A stretch of DNA of 64,000 nt, from contig NZ_JH636434.1 in the NCBI RefSeq assembly GCF_000255655.1, positions 602,896 through 666,895 of the forward strand, in the 5' to 3' direction. Both the position numbers and the translations under genes were made by a program. Position 1 is the stretch's first letter; each line of letters starts with the position of its first letter. The stretch comes from Schlesneria paludicola DSM 18645 (GTDB taxonomy: Bacteria; Planctomycetota; Planctomycetia; Planctomycetales; Planctomycetaceae). Positions 18,582 through 28,339 of the stretch are shown here, piece after piece. The notes beneath the pieces were generated by a model. That model was given only the letters and a program-made list of their open reading frames with translations, searched no databases and was not told where the DNA came from.

Positions 18582-20846
18582 TCACACCAGGCCCCGCTTT
18601 TTCCGAACATACCACTCCGTGGTCATGAGCCCCACGAATACCAAAAGCAGCCACCAGTTGTCCCAGAGCGGGATCACTTGAATCCGGTTCAACGCACCAA
18701 CCTTGGTCTGCTTCAACCGCTCAAACAGACTTCCAAGTTCCTCGGGCTTGCCCGAGGAACCGCCGGAGACGGACGAGAGTTCTTTCAGAAACTCGTGGTC
18801 TGTACTGGGATAGTCCAGTTCCAAGTCCCGCGCATCAACGATGAATCGACTGTACGCATTGTACGGAATGAGTATTCCTTTGTGTCGGGCCAAAACGCTG
18901 ACCCAATAGTCGCCTGCATCGGACGTCTTCGAAAATTCTGCAGTGGTCTCGTCGTTCAAACGGCGAGGTGTAATTTTCTCATTGTGACCGTCCGGAGACG
19001 TAACCTGCACTTCGAAATCCGCATCCAGAAGAGTTGTTCCATCCGCGGCGCGTGCACCGAAGTTCAGATTGGCGACGCCACCAGGTGAGCAATTGCTTGG
19101 ATTGACGGTCACCCAGACTGGTTGATCCTTGTCAGCTTCCTTTCTCGCCAGCCACAGGATCAGTTGGCGCCAGAATCGCTGATGAAGTTCTGATTTCCCA
19201 TCCGAGTACCACAGCCACGTTGTGTCGCCTGCAAATGCGGCCACACGTGCCCGGCCGACTTCACTTGTGAGCAGCAATGGCTGTTTGTCACGGGTTTCTG
19301 CCCACACACGAACCAACTCATTGCTCGCCTTCAGCCGAGACGCTCCCTGCAGATCGGGAAGCTCCATCCACTGTGACCGGTTCTTGTCCCCTGTGCCTAG
19401 CTGCATCACATATTCGCGCAGCCCGAGTTCGGTCGGGATCATCTTGACATCTTCCGAAATCTGCGTATTCGAATTCATTTGTCCTGCTGGTCGGAAATCC
19501 GCAGAATCAAGCTGCACGGGCAGCCAATTGGCCAGAGGGGACGTCGCGTATCCTCCGACGCCAAAGTTCTGTTGGCCGCCGATCATCATCAAACTCGCAC
19601 CCTCTTCCAGGCGCGTTTCGAGCTTCTTTAAGTTCTCGGGACCAAACCATTCTGCGCGAACGTCTCCAATGATGTAGACATCGAATCGCCCCCGATCGAA
19701 CCAGGTGGGATCAAGTCTCGTCTGTGACGCGAACTTGCCAGCACGCACTTCTTGAAATTCGAGCTGAATCTTGTCGGCACCATTTACGGCGCGGATTCGA
19801 CTTTGCTCTGGCCGAGCCAAATCAAAATAGGCAACGTTCAAGCCGCCTTTTTTCACGCTCACAATCCGTTCACGACGGTTGTTACGTGTCAGTAATTCGT
19901 TCTCGTCCGTTTCGACTTGGACGGCGATTTTCAACTCACCCGGAAGTATCGGGACGAACGAAAGATCTACCGAAATCGTTTCGTTGTCATGCTTCACTTC
20001 GATTTCCTGAACCGTTTTTGCTTGCTGCGTCGATGGCGCCTGCTTGAGCGTGCCCGATTCGTTGGGACGTTTTCCATTCCGATCTTCAACCAACACGCGG
20101 ACACGAATCTTCTTGCCATTCGCCCCCAACGCCCGAACCTTGCAGGAAATGGGAACCAGTTTTTTCTCAAAAACGACCGGATCAACCCGAACGTCCTCAA
20201 CCGACAGATCGAGCGATGCCGTCGACATCGACGAGCCATAACCAATTGCGTAGATGGGAATCTGCAGATCCCCCAGTTTCCTGGCCGCGGCAAATGGTTC
20301 CACATCGAACGGCGGAACGGCGCGGTACGCTCCATCAGTCAACAGCAGCAGCCCCAGCGTCCGATGATCGCGTGCCTCGCGAGTCAAATCTTCCAGAACT
20401 TTGCCGAAGGCCGTCTGATCTCCTGTGCCTTCCGTCAACTTCGGATCATACGGCTCAAGATCCCGTGCAAAGCCAAATTGACGAACTTCCACCTGCTTGC
20501 CCAGTTCTTTCCATCGCGATTCATACTTCTCCAGATCTGCACGCACCGCCTGAAATCGTGTGGCTCCACCGGGCATATCCGCGGTGTTCATACTGCGGCT
20601 GACGTCGGACAGAATGAAAAGTTGGACAGGAGTGTCATCCGAATCGGACTTTTGAAAGGCCGGCCGGAACATGGCGAACGTCAGCACAACGACCGACGTT
20701 AATCGCAGCGATAGAAGCCATCGCCCGGTCCGCACGGGCTGACTCGCCAATTGTGACCGATATGTCGTCAGAACAAGCGCGAACAGGCCCGCACTGATCA
20801 AGACGACCAGCGGCCAGGACCATATCGGCTCGACAAAAAACTGCAT
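18582..20846 (-). CDS. Large membrane protein with VWA and glutamine-amidotransferase-like domains
   Basis: A 754-residue protein with two N-terminal membrane helices (about 11-28 and 46-62). A von Willebrand A domain (about 74-260) follows, with a MIDAS motif DVSRSMNT and LLLTDGAYR. Next is a beta-rich CARDB/Ig-like region (about 265-330), then a class I glutamine-amidotransferase-like domain (about 345-500, VYIIGDVRAEWFG and MMIGGQQNFG) without an obvious catalytic Cys. A last helix (about 725-743) is followed by a Lys/Arg tail. This architecture is common in planctomycetes, often beside MoxR/BatA genes. Here it is alone. It is probably an envelope scaffold or quality-control component. Confidence 0.82.
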   Translation of the reverse strand: MQFFVEPIWSWPLVVLISAGLFALVLTTYRSQLASQPVRTGRWLLSLRLTSVVVLTFAMFRPAFQKSDSDDTPVQLFILSDVSRSMNTADMPGGATRFQAVRADLEKYESRWKELGKQVEVRQFGFARDLEPYDPKLTEGTGDQTAFGKVLEDLTREARDHRTLGLLLLTDGAYRAVPPFDVEPFAAARKLGDLQIPIYAIGYGSSMSTASLDLSVEDVRVDPVVFEKKLVPISCKVRALGANGKKIRVRVLVEDRNGKRPNESGTLKQAPSTQQAKTVQEIEVKHDNETISVDLSFVPILPGELKIAVQVETDENELLTRNNRRERIVSVKKGGLNVAYFDLARPEQSRIRAVNGADKIQLEFQEVRAGKFASQTRLDPTWFDRGRFDVYIIGDVRAEWFGPENLKKLETRLEEGASLMMIGGQQNFGVGGYATSPLANWLPVQLDSADFRPAGQMNSNTQISEDVKMIPTELGLREYVMQLGTGDKNRSQWMELPDLQGASRLKASNELVRVWAETRDKQPLLLTSEVGRARVAAFAGDTTWLWYSDGKSELHQRFWRQLILWLARKEADKDQPVWVTVNPSNCSPGGVANLNFGARAADGTTLLDADFEVQVTSPDGHNEKITPRRLNDETTAEFSKTSDAGDYWVSVLARHKGILIPYNAYSRFIVDARDLELDYPSTDHEFLKELSSVSGGSSGKPEELGSLFERLKQTKVGALNRIQVIPLWDNWWLLLVFVGLMTTEWYVRKKRGLV

Positions 20847-21198
20847 GGGGGATCGATGCGTTCGGAGTCAGCGGTTCATGGTTTCATCGGTCCGCCATCA
20901 CAGCGGCGGGACGTATCGCTCACGTTTTTTTCGACTCGGCGCCACAACGGGGGTTTGCGGAAGCGCCGATTTGTATAAAGAATCTAACCAAACGAAGGTG
21001 ACACTTCGATTCTGATGACAAAAACGCTCAAATTTCCTTGCATCCGTTCACGGATTGCGGACGGACTCATTTTCATCGCAGAAAACGCGGGACACTGCGG
21101 GAGGTATTCGCAACCGAGAAGCCCTCTGCCGATGAAAATGAGCCTGGCCCGTGAGCAGCGACTATTTCCTCGTACCATCATTTACCAGAAATCTTCCA
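20847..21198. promoter_or_regulatory. Divergent leader region of the VWA gene and ligA
   Basis: A 352-bp region between head-to-head genes. It contains the long stem-loop described separately (21067-21142), 56 bp before the ligA start. No other gene is supported. Confidence 0.5.
21067..21142 (+). promoter_or_regulatory. Long stem-loop in the ligA leader
   Basis: Perfect 13-bp inverted repeat CTCATTTTCATCG (21067-21079) and CGATGAAAATGAG (21130-21142). With one bulged base it extends by four more pairs (CAGA/TCTG), giving a 17-bp stem and a loop of about 41 nt. There is no T-run after it. It could be a structured 5' leader, a protein-binding operator or a small mobile palindrome. Confidence 0.6.
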
Positions 21199-23280
21199 AT
21201 GACTGAAGACGCTCACGTCGTCGCTGCTCACCATGAGGCTGAACGCCTGCGAGCCGAAATTCGGCACCATGATGAACTTTATCATCGCCAGGCAATGACG
21301 GAAATCACCGACACAGAATATGATCGCCTCGTCCAGAGGTTGAAAGCACTCGAAGACGCGCATCCGGCGCTCCAATCATCCGACAGCCCGACTCAAAAGG
21401 TGGGGGGAGCGCCGATTGATGGGTTTGTCACCGTCGAGCATCGCGTGCCGATGCTTTCGATCGACAATGTTTACACCGAAGAAGAACTTCAAGAGTTTGG
21501 CAACCGCGTCGTCAAGCAAATCGGACCGGAACCTGTCGAATGGATCGTCGAATACAAAGTTGATGGCGTCGCACTGTCACTGATCTACGAACGAGGCGAA
21601 CTCGTGCGAGCTGTCACACGGGGAGATGGACGCCGAGGCGACGATGTCACCCACAACGCCCGGACGATGCGCGGCGTACCTCTACGGCTTCAAGGCGACT
21701 ATCCCGAAGTCCTAGAGGTACGCGGAGAAACCTACATCGGGAACCGCGACTTCGCCGCACTCCAGGCCGAAATGACCGCCGCGGGAGAAGAGCCTCTCAA
21801 GAATTCTCGTAATGCGGCCGCGGGCGCCATCAAACTGCTTGACCCGAAGCAGTGTCATCAACGACGACTGCGTTTCTTCGCACATAGCGTGGGAAGTCTG
21901 GAGGGCGCCACTTACACGACGCACTGGCAATTCCTGCAAGCGATCCAGGCGATGGGAATTCCCTCGGTCGCGAAAACGTCTGTCGTTCCCAACTTCGCGT
22001 CAGCGATTTCCCACTCGCATCACTTGATGGAAGGTCTGCACGAACTGGATTTTGAAGTCGACGGGATCGTGCTGAAAGTCAACGATCTGGGCATTCGCGA
22101 ACAACTGGGGATGACCAGCAAAAGCCCGCGATGGGTGATTGCCTACAAATGGGAAAAGTATGAGGCCGAGACACGCGTCGAAAACATTACGGTCAGCGTC
22201 GGAAAAACGGGAACGCTGACCCCGGTGGCCCTGCTGGCACCCGTGGAAATCGCCGGTACAACGGTCTCGCGCGCCAGCCTGCACAATCGCGACGAAATTG
22301 AACGTCTTGGAGTGCAAATTGGCGACTGGCTCATCGTCGAAAAGGCAGGCAAGATCATTCCGCATGTCGTACGGGTCGAACTTCACCGGCGCGACGATTC
22401 GCAAGTTCCCTTCCATTTCCCGACGGAATGTCCGGAATGCCAGACGCCTGTCGTGAAGGACGAAGAAGGAGTCTACATCCGTTGCCCAAATCCAAGTTGC
22501 CCGGCTCAACTCCGCGAAGGGCTGCGATTCTTCGCCTCGCGTGCCGCCATGGATATTGAAGGTCTTGGCATCAAGCTGATTGAACAATTGACCGAGGCCG
22601 AGAAGTCGACGGGTTCGACTCCTCGCGAGAAGCTGTTGGGCAGCTTTGCCGATATCTATCGCCTGAAAGATCACCGTTCCGAGATGTTGGAGCTCGAGCG
22701 TGTCGGTGAGAAGCTGATCGATAATCTGCTCGCGGGAATCGAAGCGTCCAAAAAACAGCCGCTATGGCGTCTGCTGACGGCACTCAACTTGCGACACGTC
22801 GGGACCCGAACCGCACAATTGCTAGCCTCACGTTTCGGCACAATGGACATGCTGCAGACTCAAACCGAAGAACAACTGAGTGAAGTTGACGAAGTCGGAC
22901 CGGTCATCGCAAAGTCTGTCGCGGCGTACTTTGCCAGCGACATCGGCCAGAAAATCATTGGCGATCTGAAGGAGTTGGGGCTGAACATGGGTGACGCCGC
23001 GCTCGCCGCCGCACTTGCGGAAGAACGTGCGGCTGGACGGCTTAATGGCAAGACGCTCGTCGTAACGGGCACGCTGACGCGATTCAAACGTGACGAGATC
23101 AACGAGCTGATTCAAAAGCACGGCGGACGCACGGCAAGCAGCGTCTCCAAAAAAACCGACTACGTCGTCGCAGGAACCGAGGCGGGAAGCAAGCTGACAA
23201 AGGCTCAGGATCTGGGAATCACGGTCCTGTCGGAAGATCAGTTCATCGAGCTCATCGGCGGAACACCAGATTTCCCCTGA
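21199..23280 (+). CDS. ligA: NAD-dependent DNA ligase LigA
   Basis: A 693-residue cytoplasmic enzyme that seals nicks in duplex DNA with NAD as AMP donor; normally essential for replication. Domain order is standard: Ia domain (HHDELYHR), adenylation domain with nucleotide-accepting KVDG (Lys120) and later GTLTPVALLAPV, OB fold, a four-cysteine zinc finger (CPEC near 411-414, CPNPSCP near 429-435), helix-hairpin-helix region, and a C-terminal BRCT domain (about 612-690, GKTLVVTGTLTRF). The ATG at 21199 puts the N-terminus at the family's usual point; 21151 is possible but adds non-conserved residues. It converges with the DUF1080 gene, leaving 15 bp. Confidence 0.96.
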   Translation: MTEDAHVVAAHHEAERLRAEIRHHDELYHRQAMTEITDTEYDRLVQRLKALEDAHPALQSSDSPTQKVGGAPIDGFVTVEHRVPMLSIDNVYTEEELQEFGNRVVKQIGPEPVEWIVEYKVDGVALSLIYERGELVRAVTRGDGRRGDDVTHNARTMRGVPLRLQGDYPEVLEVRGETYIGNRDFAALQAEMTAAGEEPLKNSRNAAAGAIKLLDPKQCHQRRLRFFAHSVGSLEGATYTTHWQFLQAIQAMGIPSVAKTSVVPNFASAISHSHHLMEGLHELDFEVDGIVLKVNDLGIREQLGMTSKSPRWVIAYKWEKYEAETRVENITVSVGKTGTLTPVALLAPVEIAGTTVSRASLHNRDEIERLGVQIGDWLIVEKAGKIIPHVVRVELHRRDDSQVPFHFPTECPECQTPVVKDEEGVYIRCPNPSCPAQLREGLRFFASRAAMDIEGLGIKLIEQLTEAEKSTGSTPREKLLGSFADIYRLKDHRSEMLELERVGEKLIDNLLAGIEASKKQPLWRLLTALNLRHVGTRTAQLLASRFGTMDMLQTQTEEQLSEVDEVGPVIAKSVAAYFASDIGQKIIGDLKELGLNMGDAALAAALAEERAAGRLNGKTLVVTGTLTRFKRDEINELIQKHGGRTASSVSKKTDYVVAGTEAGSKLTKAQDLGITVLSEDQFIELIGGTPDFP

Positions 23281-23295
23281 GTGGCGGCATCTCAT

Positions 23296-24021
23296 TCATT
23301 CGGCACGGATTCGCATCCGGCGAACTTCAAATGGATGGTCTTCCGACTGGATGCCGATCAGTCCCGACGTCAATGCCCCGGGGCGAGAACTGCTGATTTG
23401 AAGTCCGTTCAACGAGGCCGTCACGGCCCCCCCCTTCGAAACGATCTCCAGTGCATTCCATTGCCCCACATGCTTGCGTGCCTTTTGACGCGCCGGTTCG
23501 TTGTCGTCGACCGTCACGGCATCGGCGCCACCATTTTCCTTGATGGCAGCGACGTGGAGGTGCTTTCCTTGAATTTCGAGGCAATCCGGCCACAACTTGT
23601 GCTCACCCGTAATGTAGATCAGAAATCCCGTATTCCCCTTAAACTTTGCTTCGTCCTTCAAATTGGCGGGACGTGGAAAACGATATTCCAGTCGCCAGGT
23701 AAAGTTCTCGTACGGCAACTTCGAATACAGGTAACCCCGCGGCTTCCCTGTACACGTCAGTCCGTCTGGTGACGCTTTCCAGGTCTCTGGCCCCGCATCG
23801 AACTCTTCGAACTGATCGCGTGAAAGTGACACGAAATCCGTTTCGAGCTCGAAGGGTGTGTCTTCGACCGCAGGCTCGACCGTCGCTGCAGGAGGCGTTG
23901 CCGCCGTTCCAGCGGCTGGCGGAGTTGCCGGCGGCGCGACAGCCTGCTGGCAGCCCACCGTGCCAAGGCAGAACAGAGCTACGGCGACGAGCACATCCAA
24001 ACGGAAAAAACGTGAATTCAT
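23296..24021 (-). CDS. DUF1080 (3-keto-disaccharide hydrolase-like) lipoprotein
   Basis: A 241-residue lipoprotein. A hydrophobic leader ends in a lipobox-like LGTVGC, with Cys about residue 24. An Ala/Pro-rich linker precedes the single beta-sandwich domain (about 60-241). The domain has DUF1080 features: SPDGLTCTGKPRGYLYSK, NTGFLIYI, WPDCLEIQGK, WNALEIVSKGGAVTASLNG and GLIGIQSEDHPFEVRRM. Such domains occur in 3-keto-disaccharide hydrolases and many planctomycete exported proteins. It starts 20 bp after the kinase stop codon on the same strand, so the two are very likely co-transcribed. Confidence 0.86.
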   Translation of the reverse strand: MNSRFFRLDVLVAVALFCLGTVGCQQAVAPPATPPAAGTAATPPAATVEPAVEDTPFELETDFVSLSRDQFEEFDAGPETWKASPDGLTCTGKPRGYLYSKLPYENFTWRLEYRFPRPANLKDEAKFKGNTGFLIYITGEHKLWPDCLEIQGKHLHVAAIKENGGADAVTVDDNEPARQKARKHVGQWNALEIVSKGGAVTASLNGLQISSSRPGALTSGLIGIQSEDHPFEVRRMRIRAE

Positions 24022-24041
24022 CGAAAAACTCTCGCAAGACG

Positions 24042-25496
24042 TCATGGTTTTGAATTCGTCGATTCATCAATCGCACGCAGTTTTTCACGGGCGCGATCCA
24101 CAAACGGAGCCAACCGGCGATCCGACTGATAAAGGGTGATCAGCCCCGAATAAATTCGCCTCGCTTCGTCGCGCTCTTCATCAGGCAACTTGTCGGCACG
24201 GTCGAGTGCCGTTTCAACAAAACTAAATTGATCCGGCGCATTGACCTGATTGCGAATCCCTTTTCTCAATCGATCGATTGTCTTGAGAAACGCTTTCTGG
24301 CTGGGGTCATTTGCAATGACGGATTCGAGTGCATCGAGTTGCATCATCGCGGAATGGGGGTCCCCCCCTTTCGATCGCCAGCGCGCACGCTGAATAATCT
24401 GTTCGATTTCTGTTTTTGCCATTGCGCCATCACCGTCAGCGTCCGACAGCGTTCGCGATCGGGTCGCAAACCAAATCGTGGCAACCAGAATCAACAACAA
24501 TGACGCGATAAGGACCCACGTATTGTTCAGCGTCTTGGCGAAAACCCCTGATTGCGAATCACTCGTCGCTTCGAAGCGGAACAGATCCCGCACGAATGTC
24601 GCCCCAACTTGCGGTGGACGACTAGAGTCAACACGCGTCAAATCATTGGGTGATGCGGGAAAATGCGACTCTTGCAACTCGATCTTCTTCACGACTTCCT
24701 GCAACCGCTTCGAAGTCACGAAGGCATCTGGCGGACGTTTGTCTGGCTCTTTCTCAAGCAACTGACAAACGATATCGTCCAGCCACGACGGAATCTCGGG
24801 AACATAATTTCTTGGCGGATCGAATCGGCCGAACCGCTGCTTTTGCATGATGTCGGATGCGGTCGGCCCTAAAAAGGGAGGTTGCCCGACCAGCATCGTG
24901 TAAAGCACGGCGCCTAGCGAATAAAGATCACTCCGTTTGTCGGTACGCGAACCTGTGACCTGCTCTGGAGACATAAACTCGGCTGTACCGATGACGCCGC
25001 CTGTCGATGTCAGCCGGTCTGCGGCAAAGACCTGAGCAACCCCGAAATCGGCGATCTTGACGACACCGTCTTTGGTCAGCATCAAATTGGACGGCTTCAG
25101 GTCTCGATGAACCACCCCCGCGTCATGAGCGTGCTTCAAACCCACACAGATTTGACGGGAAATCTCGACCGCTTCCTGCCAGGGGATTCGCTTCTCTCGA
25201 CGCAACCGAGCTGTGATCGTTTCACCGTCGATATACTCCATCGCGTAATAATACGTCTCGTCGTCCGAACCGCTGTCGAGCAGCTTGACGATATTCGGTG
25301 ATTTCAACTTGCGCATCGCTTCGATTTCACGATTGAATCGATGAACGAAGCCCGTCTCGCGGGCCAGCGACGCCGGCAGTTCTTTCACCGCAACCACGTC
25401 ATCGGTTTTCTCGTGCCGAGCCAGATACACGTTCCCCATCCCACCGGCTCCGATTCGTCGATCGATCAAATAGGGGCCGATACGCACAGGATTCAT
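24042..25496 (-). CDS. Transmembrane Ser/Thr protein kinase
   Basis: A 484-residue Hanks-type kinase. It shows the glycine loop GAGGMGNV (16-23), VAVK with Lys38, HRDLKPSN (130-137), DFG (150-152) and the APE-equivalent MSPEQ in the activation segment, so it should be active. A single membrane helix (about 328-346) follows the kinase domain. The C-terminal part is helical and may contain TPR-like repeats, placed outside the cytoplasm. The start at 25496 gives the usual MNPVRIGPYLI opening. It is the first gene of a two-gene unit with the DUF1080 lipoprotein. The target is unknown; autophosphorylation and an envelope-stress role are reasonable guesses only. Confidence 0.9.
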   Translation of the reverse strand: MNPVRIGPYLIDRRIGAGGMGNVYLARHEKTDDVVAVKELPASLARETGFVHRFNREIEAMRKLKSPNIVKLLDSGSDDETYYYAMEYIDGETITARLRREKRIPWQEAVEISRQICVGLKHAHDAGVVHRDLKPSNLMLTKDGVVKIADFGVAQVFAADRLTSTGGVIGTAEFMSPEQVTGSRTDKRSDLYSLGAVLYTMLVGQPPFLGPTASDIMQKQRFGRFDPPRNYVPEIPSWLDDIVCQLLEKEPDKRPPDAFVTSKRLQEVVKKIELQESHFPASPNDLTRVDSSRPPQVGATFVRDLFRFEATSDSQSGVFAKTLNNTWVLIASLLLILVATIWFATRSRTLSDADGDGAMAKTEIEQIIQRARWRSKGGDPHSAMMQLDALESVIANDPSQKAFLKTIDRLRKGIRNQVNAPDQFSFVETALDRADKLPDEERDEARRIYSGLITLYQSDRRLAPFVDRAREKLRAIDESTNSKP

Positions 25497-25799
25497 GAGA
25501 CAATCCAACCAAAAGACGTTCGACTTGCCTTGAGGACCAACGGATCCTCAGCCGTGATGCGGAATGGAAATGAATTGGAGTCTGATTTCGATGAAAGTCC
25601 CCGAATCGTCGCGGGACCGCTTGCTGTTTGCTGTGACTGAGACGACAGGTTGGGACGGTTCACAATCGCGCAGTTTTCCCGACGCGCACCGTGAACCAAC
25701 CCAACGAGCTTAACGAGCAAAAAATGGCCTCGACCAATGTTGAACCACTGGGCGACAAGAGTGAAGGGAAATGATCGTCGTCGCCAGCCGAAAATGCTT
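25497..25799. promoter_or_regulatory. Kinase upstream region
   Basis: A 303-bp gap on the minus strand between the FG-GAP gene and the kinase gene. It holds the imperfect inverted repeat listed separately and presumably the kinase promoter. No gene is supported. Confidence 0.45.
25649..25705. repeat. Imperfect inverted repeat upstream of the kinase gene
   Basis: Two 15-base arms, GTTGGGACGGTTCAC (25649-25663) and GTGAACCAACCCAAC (25691-25705), match at 13 of 15 positions around a 27-base loop. On the minus strand it lies between the end of the FG-GAP gene and the kinase start. It could end the first transcript (no T-run) or bind a regulator of the second. Confidence 0.5.
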
Positions 25800-27020
25800 T
25801 CATTTCTGTTGGATCAGAAGATTCACACCTTTTTTGTTCGAGAGCACCAGATCCAGCCGACCGTCTTTGTTGAAGTCAACCACCGTCATTTGCGTTCCAA
25901 CGCCCGTATCTTTGCCGGCGGTAATTTCATGCTTCACGAATTTCGGCGGCTGGCCTTTGGCACGTTCAATGTCAAACCAGTACATCACGACGGGTTGGAA
26001 TTCGCCTGGATCGCTTCCCATGTGCGCGAAGTAACGTTTGCCAGTGACGAGCGCGGGCTTACCCTTCCCCGTGAAATCAACCAGATCCAGTGCGTGTGTC
26101 TGCGAGAAGGACTCGTCAATCAAATGATACTTGAACATGTCACCGGAACCGGCACCAGGATTTTCAAACCACCAGATTCCGAAGGCATGCGCCGAACTGA
26201 GAATCAGATCGTTATCACCATCCAGATCGAGGTCCATCACGAAAATATTCGACGCTTCGACCGGCTTGCCTTGATTATCTTTGGCCAGGGGCAACGGATG
26301 GAATGTCCACGACTTGGATTCCTGCTTGGCCGGCGCTTCCCACCAACCGTGAGGAATGATCACGTCGAGCCGTCCGTCTTGATTCAGATCCCCCGTCCCC
26401 AAGCCGTGGTAGTATTTGAACGTCCCATTCTCATTGGGATCGCCGGGATCGCTGATCGGCGTAAATGCCCATTTCTCGTGACACTTTTCGACCGAGGGCA
26501 GCGTCAAGTAACCCATCTGGCGTTCCGGCTGTGAGCCCAGAATCAGTTCCGGACGACCGTCTCCCGTCAAATCCGTAAACAGGACGGTCTCGTTACAAGC
26601 GCTGTGCCAGATTTCATACTGCTTCCAGTCACCAGGTTGGTTGCGAGGATTCTCGTACCAATAGCAGGGATCACCTGGGTAACCGATGATGATGATGTCA
26701 TCCCACCCGTCTTGATTGATATCGTGCGACCAACTGGCGAAGCAGTTTGAGTATCCCTTTGAACCGTCATACGCGTCGGTTGGCTTGCCCTGCTGCGTCA
26801 GAGGCTGTCGAATCCGTGACATCTTCCAATCGGGTGCAGCGTACCAGTAGTCTCCGGCGGCGACATCCAGCTTGCCATCCTTATTAAAATCCCCGACGGC
26901 AGCACCCTCGGCGCGAAACGTGTCGTCGAGCTTAATTCGCTCAAACGGAACCTCGCCAGCAAGGCAGATTGCCGAGAGTCCGAAGATCGAGACACAAACA
27001 GAAATCCCAATACGCAGCAT
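25800..27020 (-). CDS. Exported FG-GAP/VCBS-repeat beta-propeller protein
   Basis: A 406-residue protein with a signal peptide (about 1-22, ending CLAGE). It is made of repeated FG-GAP/VCBS blades, recognised by calcium-loop patterns such as DFNKDGKLDVAAGDYW, DINQDGWDDIIII, DLTGDGRPELILG, DLNQDGRLDVIIP, DLDLDGDNDLILS and DFNKDGRLDLVLS. This gives about six to seven blades, enough for one propeller. Such proteins bind calcium and usually mediate protein or sugar contacts outside the cell; no enzyme motif is seen. It is a single gene; the deacetylase diverges from it 223 bp away. Confidence 0.87.
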   Translation of the reverse strand: MLRIGISVCVSIFGLSAICLAGEVPFERIKLDDTFRAEGAAVGDFNKDGKLDVAAGDYWYAAPDWKMSRIRQPLTQQGKPTDAYDGSKGYSNCFASWSHDINQDGWDDIIIIGYPGDPCYWYENPRNQPGDWKQYEIWHSACNETVLFTDLTGDGRPELILGSQPERQMGYLTLPSVEKCHEKWAFTPISDPGDPNENGTFKYYHGLGTGDLNQDGRLDVIIPHGWWEAPAKQESKSWTFHPLPLAKDNQGKPVEASNIFVMDLDLDGDNDLILSSAHAFGIWWFENPGAGSGDMFKYHLIDESFSQTHALDLVDFTGKGKPALVTGKRYFAHMGSDPGEFQPVVMYWFDIERAKGQPPKFVKHEITAGKDTGVGTQMTVVDFNKDGRLDLVLSNKKGVNLLIQQK

Positions 27021-27243
27021 AGATGCGGCCCTGATTCGAAACGGATGACTCGCCTGGATTCATAGAGATTCAGCGTCCGCCAGTGTCACGCTCCTGAAAA
27101 CTTTCGTCAACCGAGTCACCACTGGCTGCAGCAACGACACCCGATCGCCTTCACGTCACGTCAGTACCGGGAATCCCGCGTCGTTCGATAGAATCATGGG
27201 AGGGGATCACGAGGAACATTGACCAATCAGGAGCCTTATTTCG
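27021..27243. promoter_or_regulatory. Divergent promoter region
   Basis: A 223-bp region between the head-to-head FG-GAP and deacetylase genes. It must include two promoters; no distinct motif was identified. Confidence 0.4.
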
Positions 27244-28107
27244 ATGCGCACTCTGCTATTCATGATGCTGCTAACGCTGTCGAGCATCCTCGTTGCGGAC
27301 GATGCGACCGTGACACGCGCGGTGCGAACGCCCATTCCCCCGCGACTGGTCGTCCTCACATTCGACGACTCGTCACTGTCTCACTACACCACTGTGCGGC
27401 CGCTACTCAAGCAGTACGGTTTTGGAGCGACCTTTTTCATCACAGAAGGATTCGATTTCAAACAAAATAAGAAGGACTACATGACGTGGGAGCAGATCAA
27501 GGAACTGCACGACGACGGCTTTGAAATTGGCAACCACACGCGTGACCACCTCGGGATCTCTGAGAAAACAGTCGGACAACTTCCCGAACAACTCGAAGGC
27601 ATTGCCACGCAGTGCAAGGCGCATGGCATTCCCGCCCCCGTCACGTTTGCATGGCCCGGCAATTCGATGACCCCCGCCGCATTTGAAACTCTGAAAACGC
27701 ACGGCATTCAGTTCGCGCGGCGCGGCGGCGCTCCCGAGTATCCCTACGACGAAGGACAGGGATTCGCGTACGAACCGGGCCTCGATCATCCCCTGATGGT
27801 TCCCTCGGCGGGGGACGCACGTCCCAAATGGTCACTGCCCGACTTCGTGCGAGCCGTTCAACAGTCGGATGAGGGTCGCATCGCGGTTCTTCAGCTCCAC
27901 GGCGCACCCGACACAGCTCACGACTGGGTCAGCAGCAGCGAGCAGAACTTCGCGGCGTACATGAAATATCTGAAGCAGGAAGGCTTTCACGTCATCGCCC
28001 TGCGAGACCTTCAAAAGTACGTCGACCCCGCCGTGGTCCCTGAAGACTATCGCACCGTGATCGAGGCCCGCCGCAAATCCGTCGCAAGGCGCAACGGCCC
28101 AAAGTAG
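27244..28107 (+). CDS. Exported polysaccharide deacetylase (NodB domain)
   Basis: A 287-residue protein with a short signal peptide (1-18). The NodB catalytic motifs are present: TFDD at 39-42, where the Asp pair acts as base and metal ligand, and HTRDH at 98-102 for the zinc histidines, followed by FAWPGNSMTP as the third motif. It likely removes acetyl groups from an envelope or extracellular polysaccharide. The C-terminal HGAPDTAHDW segment gives another His. There is no close operon partner, and the downstream region converges with the DUF1552 gene. Confidence 0.88.
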   Translation: MRTLLFMMLLTLSSILVADDATVTRAVRTPIPPRLVVLTFDDSSLSHYTTVRPLLKQYGFGATFFITEGFDFKQNKKDYMTWEQIKELHDDGFEIGNHTRDHLGISEKTVGQLPEQLEGIATQCKAHGIPAPVTFAWPGNSMTPAAFETLKTHGIQFARRGGAPEYPYDEGQGFAYEPGLDHPLMVPSAGDARPKWSLPDFVRAVQQSDEGRIAVLQLHGAPDTAHDWVSSSEQNFAAYMKYLKQEGFHVIALRDLQKYVDPAVVPEDYRTVIEARRKSVARRNGPK

Positions 28108-28339
28108 AATTACCCGCTGGATCAACTGGACTTGCGAGCATCCTTTAAGAAGTACAGCCTTCCTGCTGTCCCACTGAATTCTTCGTCTGCGGACCAGCCA
28201 TCTTCTGAATTGATTTTAGCACCTGGAAATCAACCGCCGCAATGACATTCTTCGCGAAGCCAATTCTGGCAATCGCCGCGATTGAACGTGTCGAGATCAA
28301 CGTCACAAGACAAGGATCAATTCGAGTTTCGATGATCAA

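Noticed and set aside
19917-20702. Plus-strand frame opposite the VWA gene (261 codons)
   Set aside because: Antisense shadow of a gene with clear domains; no ribosome binding site or recognisable protein.
25737-26534. Plus-strand frame opposite the FG-GAP gene (265 codons)
   Set aside because: Antisense shadow; the minus-strand gene has repeated calcium-loop motifs.
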